A stretch of 64,000 nucleotides of DNA, from the NCBI GenBank assembly GCA_031410915.1, contig JANNZY010000081.1, positions 1 through 64,000 on the forward strand. Reading direction: 5' to 3'. This document shows positions 16,622 through 25,585 of this stretch, piece by piece (within the stretch, counting starts at the first letter, position 1; every line of letters starts with the position of its first letter). Origin of the DNA: WLMZ01 sp031410915 (GTDB lineage Bacteria; Actinomycetota; Acidimicrobiia; Acidimicrobiales; Ilumatobacteraceae). Below the pieces are notes generated by a model. The model saw nothing but the letters and a program-made list of their open reading frames with translations, did not search any database and was not told the DNA's origin. The translations under genes and the position numbers were made by a program.

Positions 16622-19057
16622 ATGACAATCGGACGCACGTCGTGGCATCGCAGCCTCCTCGCAGGACTGCTGGCCGTTTCAGCAGTGGGCCTGGGCTCCA
16701 CCGCTTCCACCGGACGCGCCTCCGCTCGCGTGATCCCGATCGCGGCTCCGCTCTCGGTCGTCGCGCCCGGTCTCAGCCAGTCGCCGTCGGTATCGGGCAA
16801 CGGCCGCTTCGTGGTCTACGAGGCCGCGCCGCCGACCGAGGACGGGCGCACCAGCACGATCTGGCTCAACGACCGCCAGACCCAGTCCACCCAGGAACTC
16901 ACGTTGCCCCGCCAGGACGTCAAGCTCGGCAACAGCGTCAATCCGGTCATCAGTGCCGACGGTTGCGCCATCGTCGTCACCACCGAGATGGCCTACGATC
17001 TGTTCCGCGACGACGACGGTGGCACGCGCTGGGACGTCTACCGAGCCACCAATCCCGTGTGCGGCGGGCAGGCCAACGACTGGGCACTGATCTCGTCCTT
17101 CACGAACTCCGAGGGCTTCGCCGAGGCCCGCGGCAACGTGGACTCCTCGCAACCAGCCGCGCTCTCCAGCAGTGGCACCATCGTTGCGTACGTTCGCCCG
17201 TTCGAGTCGCTGTCGGGCATCGAGGACGACAACTACCTGCCGATGGCGGTCGACGTCGTCGACGTCACCATCCCCATCGATCAGCCCGGGCGTTCCGAGC
17301 CCGCACCCGGCTTGCCGACCGAGATGGCCGGCACCCCGATCAAGTACATCGGGCAGATCAACCCGGTCGTCAGCGCCGACGGCAGCATCGTCGCGTTTTC
17401 CGCCGATGCGACGTCCAACAACCCGGTCCCGGAGTGGGTTCTGCCGGTCACCGACGGCGCGCCGATCCCGACGCAGGTCTTCGCCTGGAATCGCATCGAG
17501 CTCGACCCCTTCGCCGCGGTCACGCTCATCTCCCAGGGTGTCGGCGGTCCCGCCGATGCCAGCGCCGTGCAGCCGGCGATGTCGGACAACGGCCGTTACA
17601 TCGCGTTCTCGTCAGCGGCCTCCAACCTGGTCGACAACGCCGACATCACATCGTGCGGTCTGTCGTGCGCAGCGCAGGTGTACGTGGTCGATCGCGACCC
17701 CGACCGCAACGGCGTGTTCGACGAGCCGGCACTGACCACGATGGTGGTGGCGAGCGCGATTCCCGCCGTTGACGGTCAGCCGACGGTGGTCGGCAACGCG
17801 TCCTCGTTCTCGCCCTCCATCTCCGCCGATGGCACGACCGTCGTGTTCGTCAGCCAGGCCTCGAATCTGATGGCCGTGCAGACACCCGGCGGTGGCGGCA
17901 CCGGCGACGGCGACCTGCTCATCGCCGATCTCCACCTGCACCAACTGCGCCGGGCGTTCGACAGCCCGGAGCCGGCGCCGGGTGCCAACTCGCATCCCCG
18001 CCTGTCGGCAAATGGTCGCCTGCTCGTCGCCGACTCGGTGGTGGTCGATCGGTTGCTCGGCGACCCCACGCTCACCGGGCGTCGGGTCATTGCCGCCTCG
18101 TACCTGCCGGCGTTGTCCATCGCCGATGTTGACCTCGGCACCATCAGCGTCGGTGTGCCCGGTCCGGTGATCTTCGTCAACGTCGTCAACACAGGTCCTG
18201 GTTCGTTCCTGCCGACCATCGTCACCAGTGACAACCCGGATGTGTTCGCGATCAACGGCGGCTCGTGTCTGGATCGCGCGCCTGTCTTCGCCGGGTCCAG
18301 CTGCTCGGTCGAACTGCAACTCACACCGGCCGCTGCGGGCCTGCAGACCGCGGCGCTCACCGTCTCCGAGATCGGTTTTGGAGCGATCACACTGACCGCT
18401 CCGTTGCGTGGTGCCGGTGGCGAGCCGGCGCTCGACGCCTTCCCGGTCGGTGCCGACTTCACGCCGACGGTCGTCGGCGGGCGCAACGAGTCGCACATCG
18501 ACACATATGGCGCAATCGTTTCCGGCCCGGTGCCGTTCACCATCACCAACATCGGTCTCGTTCCGGCGGTCATCAACTCGGTCAAAGTCACCGGGGCCAA
18601 CCCGAAGGACTTCGTCGTCGCCACCAACGGCTGCAGCGGCGAGGTCGCGCCATACATCAAGTGCGACATCTCGATCGCCTTCACGCCCACAGCGGGCGGA
18701 CGGCGCACGGCTTCGATCAACTTCGCCACCACGCTCGGTCAGTACACCAGCGTGTTCGTGGCCGGCAACGCGTTCTACACCCCGAACATCGTCACCAACC
18801 CGTCCGTGAAGCCTGGCGCGGACTTGCCGGTCGGTCTCGAGGGTTTCCCGGCGAACAGCGCGGTCGTGTTGACGTGGAGTGACGACGGCGACACCCCGAT
18901 CACGGTGCTGACCGACAAGGGCGGCCGGGTGCTGACCAACCTGCGCATCCGTCAGGCGGCTCGTGCCGGCACACGTACGCTCGTCGCGCAAGTGCCGAAC
19001 GGTCCGAGCGCCACGGCGATCGTCGAGATCGAACGGGTCCGCAACCGTCGCGGCTGA
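16622..19057 (+). CDS. Secreted WD40-like (PD40) beta-propeller protein with choice-of-anchor D domains
   Basis: An 811-residue exported protein. Residues 1-35 are a Sec signal peptide (Arg near the N-terminus, LLAGLLAVSAVGLGS core, cut near RASA). Residues 50-470 hold TolB/PD40-type repeats, marked by recurring S-x-S-G-N-G-R-F-V-V-Y-like and VSADGSIVAFSADA strands. Two ASPM/SPD-2/Hydin-like (choice-of-anchor D) modules follow, at about 500-600 and 610-715 (SVELQLTPAAAGLQTAALTV; DISIAFTPTAGGRRTASINF). A final beta domain closes the protein. No LPXTG tail or terminal helix is seen, so release or non-covalent wall binding is likely. The ligand is unknown. Seventy bp separate it from hemD. Confidence 0.75.
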   Translation: MTIGRTSWHRSLLAGLLAVSAVGLGSTASTGRASARVIPIAAPLSVVAPGLSQSPSVSGNGRFVVYEAAPPTEDGRTSTIWLNDRQTQSTQELTLPRQDVKLGNSVNPVISADGCAIVVTTEMAYDLFRDDDGGTRWDVYRATNPVCGGQANDWALISSFTNSEGFAEARGNVDSSQPAALSSSGTIVAYVRPFESLSGIEDDNYLPMAVDVVDVTIPIDQPGRSEPAPGLPTEMAGTPIKYIGQINPVVSADGSIVAFSADATSNNPVPEWVLPVTDGAPIPTQVFAWNRIELDPFAAVTLISQGVGGPADASAVQPAMSDNGRYIAFSSAASNLVDNADITSCGLSCAAQVYVVDRDPDRNGVFDEPALTTMVVASAIPAVDGQPTVVGNASSFSPSISADGTTVVFVSQASNLMAVQTPGGGGTGDGDLLIADLHLHQLRRAFDSPEPAPGANSHPRLSANGRLLVADSVVVDRLLGDPTLTGRRVIAASYLPALSIADVDLGTISVGVPGPVIFVNVVNTGPGSFLPTIVTSDNPDVFAINGGSCLDRAPVFAGSSCSVELQLTPAAAGLQTAALTVSEIGFGAITLTAPLRGAGGEPALDAFPVGADFTPTVVGGRNESHIDTYGAIVSGPVPFTITNIGLVPAVINSVKVTGANPKDFVVATNGCSGEVAPYIKCDISIAFTPTAGGRRTASINFATTLGQYTSVFVAGNAFYTPNIVTNPSVKPGADLPVGLEGFPANSAVVLTWSDDGDTPITVLTDKGGRVLTNLRIRQAARAGTRTLVAQVPNGPSATAIVEIERVRNRRG

Positions 19058-19110
19058 CTCGTCGTGACCAGGCGTCGATCAGCTCGTCATTCGATCAGCT
19101 CGGCACAAGA

Positions 19111-20358
19111 TCAGTTGGCGTCGACGAGGACGCCGTTGATCAGCAGTCCGTCGTTGCACAGGCCGTTCTGCGAGTCGACGCCCACCGTGTCGCAGGTCAC
19201 CTGGAACTGCGCGATCGATCCCGCCTCGAACACGATCGGAGACGACAACGGCAGCGGATCCACGTTGTACAGCGACACGCCGAGGTTCCACGCGTAGATC
19301 ACCGTGTCGTTCTTGAGCAACGTCGCCACGCCTTCGTCGCGATAGGCGTTCTGCAGCACCACCGTCGTGACACGGAGCGCTTTGCCATCGGGAACCGTGT
19401 ACGAATCGGGCTGCGTTTCGCCGATGTTGACCGAGACCTGGAAGAGCTTCGTGAACGGCTCGCCTTCGTCCGCTGCAACTGGAGCGACGGTGATCGGTGC
19501 GCTGACGTCGGGGGCCTGGGTGGTGGGCGGCGCGGTGTCGCCGGGAACGGTGACGACCGGAACCGTCACGATGGTCGTGGCCGTGTTGTCGTCGACGGCA
19601 TCACGGGCGGTGCGCTCGGTGAGTGGCTTCAGCAGACCGAACCACACGCCGGCCAACGCGCCGAGCACCGCGAGCGTGGCGATGAACTTGCGCCCGAGAC
19701 GCTCGGGGAAGAAGGGCGTCTGCACGAAGTTGGCGTTGGCCGTTGCGGTGGGAAAGCCCTGCTGATCGGCCTCGATCGAGAACGGCAGGATGCGGCTGCC
19801 GCGTCGCCACTGACGGCGGACGGCCCGCAGCTTCAGCCGCACGAGACTGTTCTCGCCGGGTGCGACGCCGACCGCTGGCGGATCGAAGTCGCCGTCGAGG
19901 CGCTGCGAGGTGTCGATCAGATGCAGCCGGCAACTGGCCTGCGAGTTGCCCTGGTTGTCGACGAGGAACTCGAAGTTGGCTCGCCGGCTGCTGCGCATGA
20001 CCGGCTGCAACATGTGGATGTGGCGATCGTGGAACGCACCGACGACGGCGGTCGTCTCGGCGATGACGACCTCATCTGGATCGTCCTGGGGGATGACCCG
20101 CACCGTGAGTGGGGCCGGCCCGGCGGGTGTTGACGCCAGGCGCGGCGGACGCAGCGTGACGGCGATCGCTTCACGTGATCCACCGAACAAGGTGACCGTC
20201 GGCGGCTCGATGTGCACCCAACCGGACAGCAGGCCCGACGGCACGAACGTGAACGTCTCCGTCGCGTTGGCGAGGTTGACGATCGTGAGCGTGAAGGTCT
20301 CCGTCTCGCCCGGTCGCACCGTGACATCAGTCGTCGAGAACTCGGCTTGTGCGACCAT
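19111..20358 (-). CDS. Membrane protein with Ig-like N-terminal domains
   Basis: A 415-residue protein of unknown function. Residues 1-230 are two beta-sandwich domains that face the cytoplasm if no signal is present (VRPGETETFTLTIVNLANAT; RRANFEFLVDNQGNSQASCR). One membrane helix follows at about 240-262 (FIATLAVLGALAGVWFGLLK). A Thr/Pro/Val linker then leads to a C-terminal beta domain (GEPFTKLFQVSVNIG to the end) containing two Cys. The ATG at 20358 is chosen because homology-like sequence begins there. It lies 35 bp from the divergent HAD gene. The arrangement resembles secretion or pilus accessory proteins, but no family is recognised. Confidence 0.75.
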   Translation of the reverse strand: MVAQAEFSTTDVTVRPGETETFTLTIVNLANATETFTFVPSGLLSGWVHIEPPTVTLFGGSREAIAVTLRPPRLASTPAGPAPLTVRVIPQDDPDEVVIAETTAVVGAFHDRHIHMLQPVMRSSRRANFEFLVDNQGNSQASCRLHLIDTSQRLDGDFDPPAVGVAPGENSLVRLKLRAVRRQWRRGSRILPFSIEADQQGFPTATANANFVQTPFFPERLGRKFIATLAVLGALAGVWFGLLKPLTERTARDAVDDNTATTIVTVPVVTVPGDTAPPTTQAPDVSAPITVAPVAADEGEPFTKLFQVSVNIGETQPDSYTVPDGKALRVTTVVLQNAYRDEGVATLLKNDTVIYAWNLGVSLYNVDPLPLSSPIVFEAGSIAQFQVTCDTVGVDSQNGLCNDGLLINGVLVDAN

Positions 20359-20392
20359 CCGCAAGCGACCATAGCCGCTAACGTCGGTCGCC

Positions 20393-21061
20393 GTGCTGGC
20401 ACCCGGACCGATCGAAGCGCTGGTCTTCGACCTCGACGGCACCATCGTGGACACCGAGACGCCGGAGTTCGAGGCGATCCGCGCGGTGTGGTCCGACCAT
20501 GGTGTCGACTACACCATCGCCCACTTCGAGCACTGCATCGGCACCGCGAACGGCATCGAGACGTGGCTCGACGATCTGGTCGGTCTCGTCGGTCACGACA
20601 TCGATCGCGCCGTTGCGGACCAGCGTCGGCGCGGCGTGCACCGCGAGCTGACCGCTGCCCTGAAGGCCCGCGACGGCATCATCGCGCTGCTCGACGAAGC
20701 AACAGCGTTCGGCGTGGGCATGGCCGTCGCGTCCAACTCGCCGGAGTGGTGGGTGCGGGCGCGGCTGGAAGCACTCGGTCTCGACCATCATTTCGGCGCG
20801 TTGGTGACCATCGACCGCGCGTCACACCCGAAACCGCATCCAGCGCCGTTCCTCGAAGCCTGCGCGGCAATCGGTGCCGACCCGTCGCGTTCGGTCGCGT
20901 TCGAGGACAGCGCGCCCGGCGTCGCATCCGCGCGTGCCGCCGGCCTGTACACGATTGCGTGTCCCGGCCCGCTGACCGCCAACCACGACCTCAGCGCCGC
21001 GCACCGCGTTGTCGCCTCCCACGCCGAGATCCGCCTGACCGAGCTGACACTGGTCCACTGA
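20393..21061 (+). CDS. HAD-superfamily hydrolase (beta-phosphoglucomutase-like)
   Basis: A 222-residue HAD hydrolase of subfamily IA with a helical cap. Motif I is EALVFDLDGTIVDTE, motif II is VASNS, motif III is the Lys in HPKPHPAPF and motif IV is VAFEDSAPGVASARAAG. This set is shared by phosphatases such as phosphoglycolate phosphatase and by beta-phosphoglucomutases; the substrate is not determinable. The start is GTG. It is divergent from the Ig-like membrane protein gene and 34 bp before hemB, so it may be co-transcribed with hemB-hemL. Confidence 0.85.
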   Translation: MLAPGPIEALVFDLDGTIVDTETPEFEAIRAVWSDHGVDYTIAHFEHCIGTANGIETWLDDLVGLVGHDIDRAVADQRRRGVHRELTAALKARDGIIALLDEATAFGVGMAVASNSPEWWVRARLEALGLDHHFGALVTIDRASHPKPHPAPFLEACAAIGADPSRSVAFEDSAPGVASARAAGLYTIACPGPLTANHDLSAAHRVVASHAEIRLTELTLVH

Positions 21062-21095
21062 TCCGCCGAGGTCGGGTTGCGTCGAACGCCCTACG

Positions 21096-22103
21096 ATGGA
21101 CGGCGTGGTAGCCAGCTTCCCTCATGCTCGGCCACGTCGCCTGCGCCGCACCGGCGCACTCCGTGAGCTCGTCGCCGAGACCCGATTGTCGGTCGACGAC
21201 CTCGTCGCGCCGCTGTTCGTTCGCGAGGGCATCGACGCGCCGCAGCCGATCGTGTCGTTGCCGGGCGTGGTGCAGCACACCGTCGACAGCGTGCTGACCG
21301 AGGTCCGTGAACTCGCCGATCTCGGCGTGCGCGGCGTCATCCTGTTCGGCGTGCCCGCGGTCAAAGATGCCGTTGGCTCGGGCGCGTACGATCCGGACGG
21401 CATCGTGCAGGTCGCACTGCGCAAGCTGAACGCCGAGCTCGGCGATCGCATCGTGCTGATGGCCGACCTGTGTGTCGACGAGTACACCGATCACGGCCAC
21501 TGTGGCGTGCTCGACGCGAGCGGCGACGTCGACAACGATCTCACGCTGGCGATCTACGCCAAGGCCGCCGTCGCCCAAGCGGATGCCGGCGCACACGTCG
21601 TCGCGCCGAGCGGGATGATGGACGGCCAGGTCGGCGCGATTCGCGCCGCGCTCGACGCGGCCGGCCACCACGATGTGTCGATCCTGGCCTATTCGGCCAA
21701 GTACGCGAGCGGGCTGTACGGGCCGTTCCGCGATGCGGTGGACGTGCAGATCGCCGGCGGTGGCGACCGCAAGGGCTACCAGCAGGACTGGCGCAACGCC
21801 CGCGAGGCCCTGGTCGAGGTCGACGCCGATGTCGCGCAGGGCGCGGACATGGTGATGGTCAAGCCGGCACTGTCCTACCTCGACGTCATCGCCGCGGTGC
21901 GCAGCCGGGTGGACATCCCCGTCGCGGCGTACCACGTGAGCGGCGAGTACGCGATGATCAAGGCCGCCGCCGCGAACGGCTGGATCGACCACGACACGGT
22001 CGCGCTCGAACAGTTGACCGCCGTCAAGCGGGCTGGTGCGGACATGATCCTGACGTACTTCACCCGCTGGTTCGCCGAGCGTGCTGCGATGGGCGCGCGA
22101 TGA
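21096..22103 (+). CDS. hemB: Delta-aminolevulinic acid dehydratase (porphobilinogen synthase)
   Basis: A 335-residue TIM-barrel enzyme that condenses two 5-aminolevulinate molecules to porphobilinogen. The Schiff-base lysines are K202 (AYSAKYASGLYGPFRDA) and K256 (MVKPALSYLD). The metal loop reads DLCVDEYTDHGHCG, a mixed type with Cys-x-Asp and a final Cys rather than the three-Cys zinc form or the Asp-rich magnesium form. Its stop overlaps an ATG that could start hemL (ATGA at 22100-22103). Confidence 0.95.
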   Translation: MDGVVASFPHARPRRLRRTGALRELVAETRLSVDDLVAPLFVREGIDAPQPIVSLPGVVQHTVDSVLTEVRELADLGVRGVILFGVPAVKDAVGSGAYDPDGIVQVALRKLNAELGDRIVLMADLCVDEYTDHGHCGVLDASGDVDNDLTLAIYAKAAVAQADAGAHVVAPSGMMDGQVGAIRAALDAAGHHDVSILAYSAKYASGLYGPFRDAVDVQIAGGGDRKGYQQDWRNAREALVEVDADVAQGADMVMVKPALSYLDVIAAVRSRVDIPVAAYHVSGEYAMIKAAAANGWIDHDTVALEQLTAVKRAGADMILTYFTRWFAERAAMGAR

Positions 22104-22186
22104 CGGCTGCTGGTTCCATCCCGTACTGCGACGCGACCCGATGCCCGGCCGCTGGTTGCCGCCCGACGGTCTGTACCGGGGCCGGC

Positions 22187-23458
22187 GTGCCGTCCAACAG
22201 CGAGCTGTTCCAGCGGTCGCTGCGGGCGATACCGGGTGGGGTCAACTCGTCGATCCGCGCGTTCAAGTCCGTCGGCGGGTCGCCGTACGTCGTCGCCCGC
22301 GCCGAGGGCCCGTACGTGTTCGACGTCGAGGGCAACCAGTACATCGACCTCGTCCAGAGCTACGGCGCGGTCATCCTCGGCCACGCCCACCCGGCCATCA
22401 CCGCAGCCATCATCGCCGCAGCATCCGACGGCACCTCGTTCGGCGCACCGACCCCGCGGGAGATGAAGCTGGCCGAAGTGATCGGTGACCGCGTGCCGAG
22501 CTGCGAGCGCGTTCGCTTGATGAACAGCGGCACCGAGGCCACCAGCACAGCGGTTCGCCTGGCCCGCGGCGTCACCGGACGGGACGTGATCGTCACGTTC
22601 GCTGGCAACTTCCACGGTGCCACCGACGCGCTGCTCGTGGCCGGGGGCAGCGGTGTGGCCACGCTCGGATTGCCGGGCACGGCCGGCATTCCGAACGCGA
22701 CCGTGGCCAACACGATCGTGGCGCCGTACAACATCGTGCCCACGATGGACGACACCGTCGCTGCAGTCATCGTCGAACCCGTCGCCGCGAACATGGGCGT
22801 TGTCCCACCGGCCCCGGGTTTCCTGGCCGGGCTGCGCGCCGAGTGCGACCGCGTCGGCGCGCTCTTGATCTTCGACGAAGTCATCACCGGGTTCCGGCTG
22901 GGCACCGGAGGCGCACAGGCCAAATACGACATCCGTCCCGACATCACGTGCTTCGGCAAGGTGATCGGCGGCGGGCTGCCGATCGGTGCCATCGGTGGCC
23001 GAGCGGACGTGATGGAAGGCCTCACTCCGATCGGCAAGGTGTTCCACGCCGGCACGTTGGCCGGCAACCCGATCGCGACGGCTGCCGGGCTCGCCGCGCT
23101 CGACATGCTCACCGGCGACGTGTACATGGAGTTGCTCGCCCAGGCCCGTCGGCTGTCGAGCACGCTGCGCGACGCGTGTTCTGCTGCCGGCTTCGCTGCG
23201 CAGTTCCCCGTGGTCGGCACCCTGGTCGGGATGTACTTCGGCGACGGCGAACTGCCGACCAACTTCGACGAGGCGAAGACCACCAACGAGCGAGCGTTCG
23301 CGGCCTTCTTCCAGGCCGCGCTGGCCGAGGGCGTGGCGTTCGCCCCCGGCGCGTACGAGGCCGTCTTCGTCGGAGTCGGGCACACCGACGCCGTGCTGGC
23401 CCGAGTCGGCGATGCGATGCACGTCGCTGCGGCCGCCGCGGTACGCGCGCTGGGCTGA
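22187..23458 (+). CDS. hemL: Glutamate-1-semialdehyde 2,1-aminomutase
   Basis: A 423-residue PLP enzyme that converts glutamate-1-semialdehyde to 5-aminolevulinate, the step after HemA. Signatures are ELFQRSLRAIPGGVNSSIRA, MNSGTEATSTAVRLAR, LLIFDEVITGFRLG and the PLP lysine in CFGKVIGGGLPIGA. The GTG at 22187 gives the standard family N-terminus. An ATG at 22100, overlapping the hemB stop, would add 29 residues with four Cys; either start is possible. The operon hemB-hemL complements the hemACD cluster upstream to complete the route to uroporphyrinogen III. Confidence 0.92.
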   Translation: MPSNSELFQRSLRAIPGGVNSSIRAFKSVGGSPYVVARAEGPYVFDVEGNQYIDLVQSYGAVILGHAHPAITAAIIAAASDGTSFGAPTPREMKLAEVIGDRVPSCERVRLMNSGTEATSTAVRLARGVTGRDVIVTFAGNFHGATDALLVAGGSGVATLGLPGTAGIPNATVANTIVAPYNIVPTMDDTVAAVIVEPVAANMGVVPPAPGFLAGLRAECDRVGALLIFDEVITGFRLGTGGAQAKYDIRPDITCFGKVIGGGLPIGAIGGRADVMEGLTPIGKVFHAGTLAGNPIATAAGLAALDMLTGDVYMELLAQARRLSSTLRDACSAAGFAAQFPVVGTLVGMYFGDGELPTNFDEAKTTNERAFAAFFQAALAEGVAFAPGAYEAVFVGVGHTDAVLARVGDAMHVAAAAAVRALG

Positions 23459-23496
23459 CCCGCTCCGGCGCGGCCACTGGCCTACGCTCGATCCCG

Positions 23497-24231
23497 ATGC
23501 GGCAGTTCTTCTCGTGGCGGATCTGGGCCGCGTTCGGCGCGTTGATCGGGCTCGTGCTGCTGCTGAAGGTGGTCCTGCCGGCCAACGCAGCAACACCAGC
23601 GCAAGACACGGGTCCGACGCCGCGCAACGTCGACTTCATCGCACTCGTTTACGCCGTGCAGCCGTCCCCGAACTTCGTCGTCCGCAATGGATACGTCACC
23701 GGCTCGGCCGACTTGATCATCGACGGTCAACGCACGATGCACATCACAGAAGGCACGCTCGGCGAGGTGACGTGCGACAAGATGGACGAGATCGGCCAGT
23801 GCGTCGTCTTCGCCGACCTCCTCGGCGAGGCAGTCGTGTGGTTCGCGATCGTGCCCCTGGAGACCGGGCTGCGGGCCAACGTCGCGCCGATCGTCGAACT
23901 GCTCGACGACAACATCGCGCAGCTCGAGAACGGGTGGCTCGTTCGCATGGCGACCTCGGTCGAGCGGCAGTGCAACGCCGAGGACACTGCGTCGCTGCGT
24001 GAGTTCCTCGATCTGTACGGCCCGGGTAGCACGACCGTCGTCGATGTCGCGCGCCAGCGCATCACCGTGGTTCGATGTGCCGCCGACGCCGGCTCACCGG
24101 AGACCACCACCACCGTGCCGATCCCGACCACCGTCCCCGGCTCGGCCACCATCCCGCCCGACACCACCACGATCCCGCCCGCAGATCCGAACGCCGCCAC
24201 CTCCACATCCCCGCCCATCCCCGAGGAGTAA
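23497..24231 (+). CDS. Secreted or membrane-anchored protein of unknown function
   Basis: A 244-residue protein. The N-terminus RQFFSWRIWAAFGALIGLVL plus the following LLLKVVLP forms one membrane helix that could act as an uncleaved anchor or signal. The middle (about 45-190) is a compact alpha/beta domain with two Cys pairs (VTCDKMDEIGQC; RQCNAE...VRCAAD). The last 45 residues are Thr/Pro-rich (TTTVPIPTTVP), typical of wall-spanning tails. No family is recognised. It follows hemL by 38 bp and may share its transcript. Confidence 0.7.
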   Translation: MRQFFSWRIWAAFGALIGLVLLLKVVLPANAATPAQDTGPTPRNVDFIALVYAVQPSPNFVVRNGYVTGSADLIIDGQRTMHITEGTLGEVTCDKMDEIGQCVVFADLLGEAVVWFAIVPLETGLRANVAPIVELLDDNIAQLENGWLVRMATSVERQCNAEDTASLREFLDLYGPGSTTVVDVARQRITVVRCAADAGSPETTTTVPIPTTVPGSATIPPDTTTIPPADPNAATSTSPPIPEE

Positions 24232-24248
24232 CCGCTGCCATCGGCCAC

Positions 24249-24428
24249 ATGGCCGAGTTCGCGAAGATCGTCACCGCTGCGGAGATGGACAACATGTCCC
24301 CGCAGGAACGTGCCGATGCCGTGGATGCGTCCATTGTTCGGAATTGGGACGACGTGCCAGAGCCGTTTCGATCAGACGTACTCGCGCAAGCCAAGGAATT
24401 GGGTCGACAACGCCGCGCCAGTGCGTGA
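24249..24428 (+). CDS. Small hypothetical protein (59 residues)
   Basis: The sequence begins MAEFAKIVTAAEMDNMSPQE and ends with an acidic-to-basic helical tail (AQAKELGRQRRASA). The middle segment IVRNWDDVPEPFRSDVLAQA looks like a conserved helical motif. Codon use has GC-rich third positions. It lies 17 bp after the preceding gene's stop. It overlaps a lower-confidence antisense ORF by 57 bp. Function is unknown. Confidence 0.6.
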   Translation: MAEFAKIVTAAEMDNMSPQERADAVDASIVRNWDDVPEPFRSDVLAQAKELGRQRRASA

Positions 24429-24590
24429 CCGACCCGTCCGTTTCACGGAGAGGCTGAGACCCTCCCAACCGCCGACCCACAGGTCCGCGTGTGCATCGGT
24501 ACCGGCGTTCTCGTTCACCACGTCGCCGTTCTCGTGGCGCTCGGCCACGACGGAGCCCTCGAGGTCTTCTCGCTCTCGATCGAGTCGCAC
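24372..24590 (-). CDS. Possible small antisense ORF (72 residues)
   Basis: The 176 bp between the small protein above and the flavoprotein gene contain a minus-strand frame with GC-rich third positions and a GTG start at 24590. It has protein-like sequence (VVAERHENGDVVNENAGTDA, then LWVGGWEGLSLSVKRTG). It would follow the flavoprotein gene by 14 bp on the same strand. No family is recognised and no clear ribosome binding site is seen. It overlaps the end of the plus-strand small gene, so at least one of the two is uncertain. Confidence 0.3.
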   Translation of the reverse strand: MRLDREREDLEGSVVAERHENGDVVNENAGTDAHADLWVGGWEGLSLSVKRTGRSRTGAALSTQFLGLREYV

Positions 24591-24604
24591 TCGTAGCGAG
24601 GGGA

Positions 24605-25552
24605 TCAGGCGGGGAGGGTTCCGGCGGCGGCGAGGCCGCTGAGGACGGCACCTTCCACCTTCGCGCCGGCGAAGGCGTCGCCGGCGAGGACCAGCGGGCC
24701 GGGGGTGTCGGGCGAGCTCCAGCACGGCTCCGGCCACGTCGTGCGTGGCGTGGCGAAGCGCCACTTCTTCAACTGCGACTCGATGATCGTCGCCCCGCCG
24801 AGGTAGACGGAAGCGGCCACCGTGAGTTGGGCGAACACGTCCGCCGGATCGGTGTCCCAGTGCGCGAGCGACCATTCGGCATTGGCGTGCACCGTGATCG
24901 CCGGTGTGTCGCTGATGCCCTTGCGCTGGTTGTCGGCGACGAAGCTCAGCGTGTCGGTCGGGTGCTGCCGACCGCCGGGCTCGGGCACCGCCGCCGGCCG
25001 GTCCAGCGTTGCCAACAGTGCGAGGGTCCGGTCGTAGTCGGTGCGGATCAGCGTGTCGGGAAGGTCGATCTCCGCCGGCACGAGCAGCGAGTACGACTGC
25101 GGGAGCGGGCACGTGACGACGAGCGCGTCGGCCGTGACGACTTCGGCGGTGTCAAGAACGACCTCCCACGGCGTCGCGGTACCGCGCCTGATCGCGAACA
25201 CCAGCGCGCTGCAGCGGACATCGACCGGCGCGGCGACCGTCTTGGCGAGCACGTTCATCCCGCCGCGCACGGCGTAGCGCGGGTAGCCGTCCGGCGACTC
25301 GTCGAAACCGCGGCACCACTCGTACACGAGACCGCTGGCGATGTGCGGCTCGGCGAACGCGGCGAACTCGTCGCTGCGGATCGTGAAGAACTGCGCGCCG
25401 TGATCCAGACGGGCGTCACCGATGCGGCGGGTGGCCAGCCGCCCGCCCGGCGACCGACCCTTGTCGAACGCGACCACCTCGTGGCCCGCCGACTGCAGGT
25501 GTGCGGCCGCAACCAAGCCGGCGATGCCCGCGCCGACGACGACCACCTTCAC
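24605..25552 (-). CDS. NAD(P)/FAD-dependent oxidoreductase, renalase-like
   Basis: A 315-residue flavoprotein. The FAD site is VVVVGAGIAGLVAAAHL at the N-terminus, followed by FDKGRSPGGRLATRR and LDHGAQFFTIR, the signature of the renalase-like family. The C-terminal FAD motif is GPLVLAGDAFAGAKVEGAVLSG. Bacterial renalases oxidise isomeric dihydropyridine nucleotides, a metabolite-repair role; other members are uncharacterised. There is no signal peptide, so it is cytoplasmic. It is followed on the same strand by a possible small ORF and preceded by the hydrolase operon, 33 bp from that operon's last gene. Confidence 0.85.
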   Translation of the reverse strand: MKVVVVGAGIAGLVAAAHLQSAGHEVVAFDKGRSPGGRLATRRIGDARLDHGAQFFTIRSDEFAAFAEPHIASGLVYEWCRGFDESPDGYPRYAVRGGMNVLAKTVAAPVDVRCSALVFAIRRGTATPWEVVLDTAEVVTADALVVTCPLPQSYSLLVPAEIDLPDTLIRTDYDRTLALLATLDRPAAVPEPGGRQHPTDTLSFVADNQRKGISDTPAITVHANAEWSLAHWDTDPADVFAQLTVAASVYLGGATIIESQLKKWRFATPRTTWPEPCWSSPDTPGPLVLAGDAFAGAKVEGAVLSGLAAAGTLPA

Positions 25553-25585
25553 GACACACCAGCAGCGATCATGACGCCGAGCGTG

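Noticed and set aside
24440..24480. CTGAGA-like sequence resembling part of a TPP riboswitch
   Set aside because: Only the short CTGAGA is present; the second conserved arm and any thiamine gene are absent.
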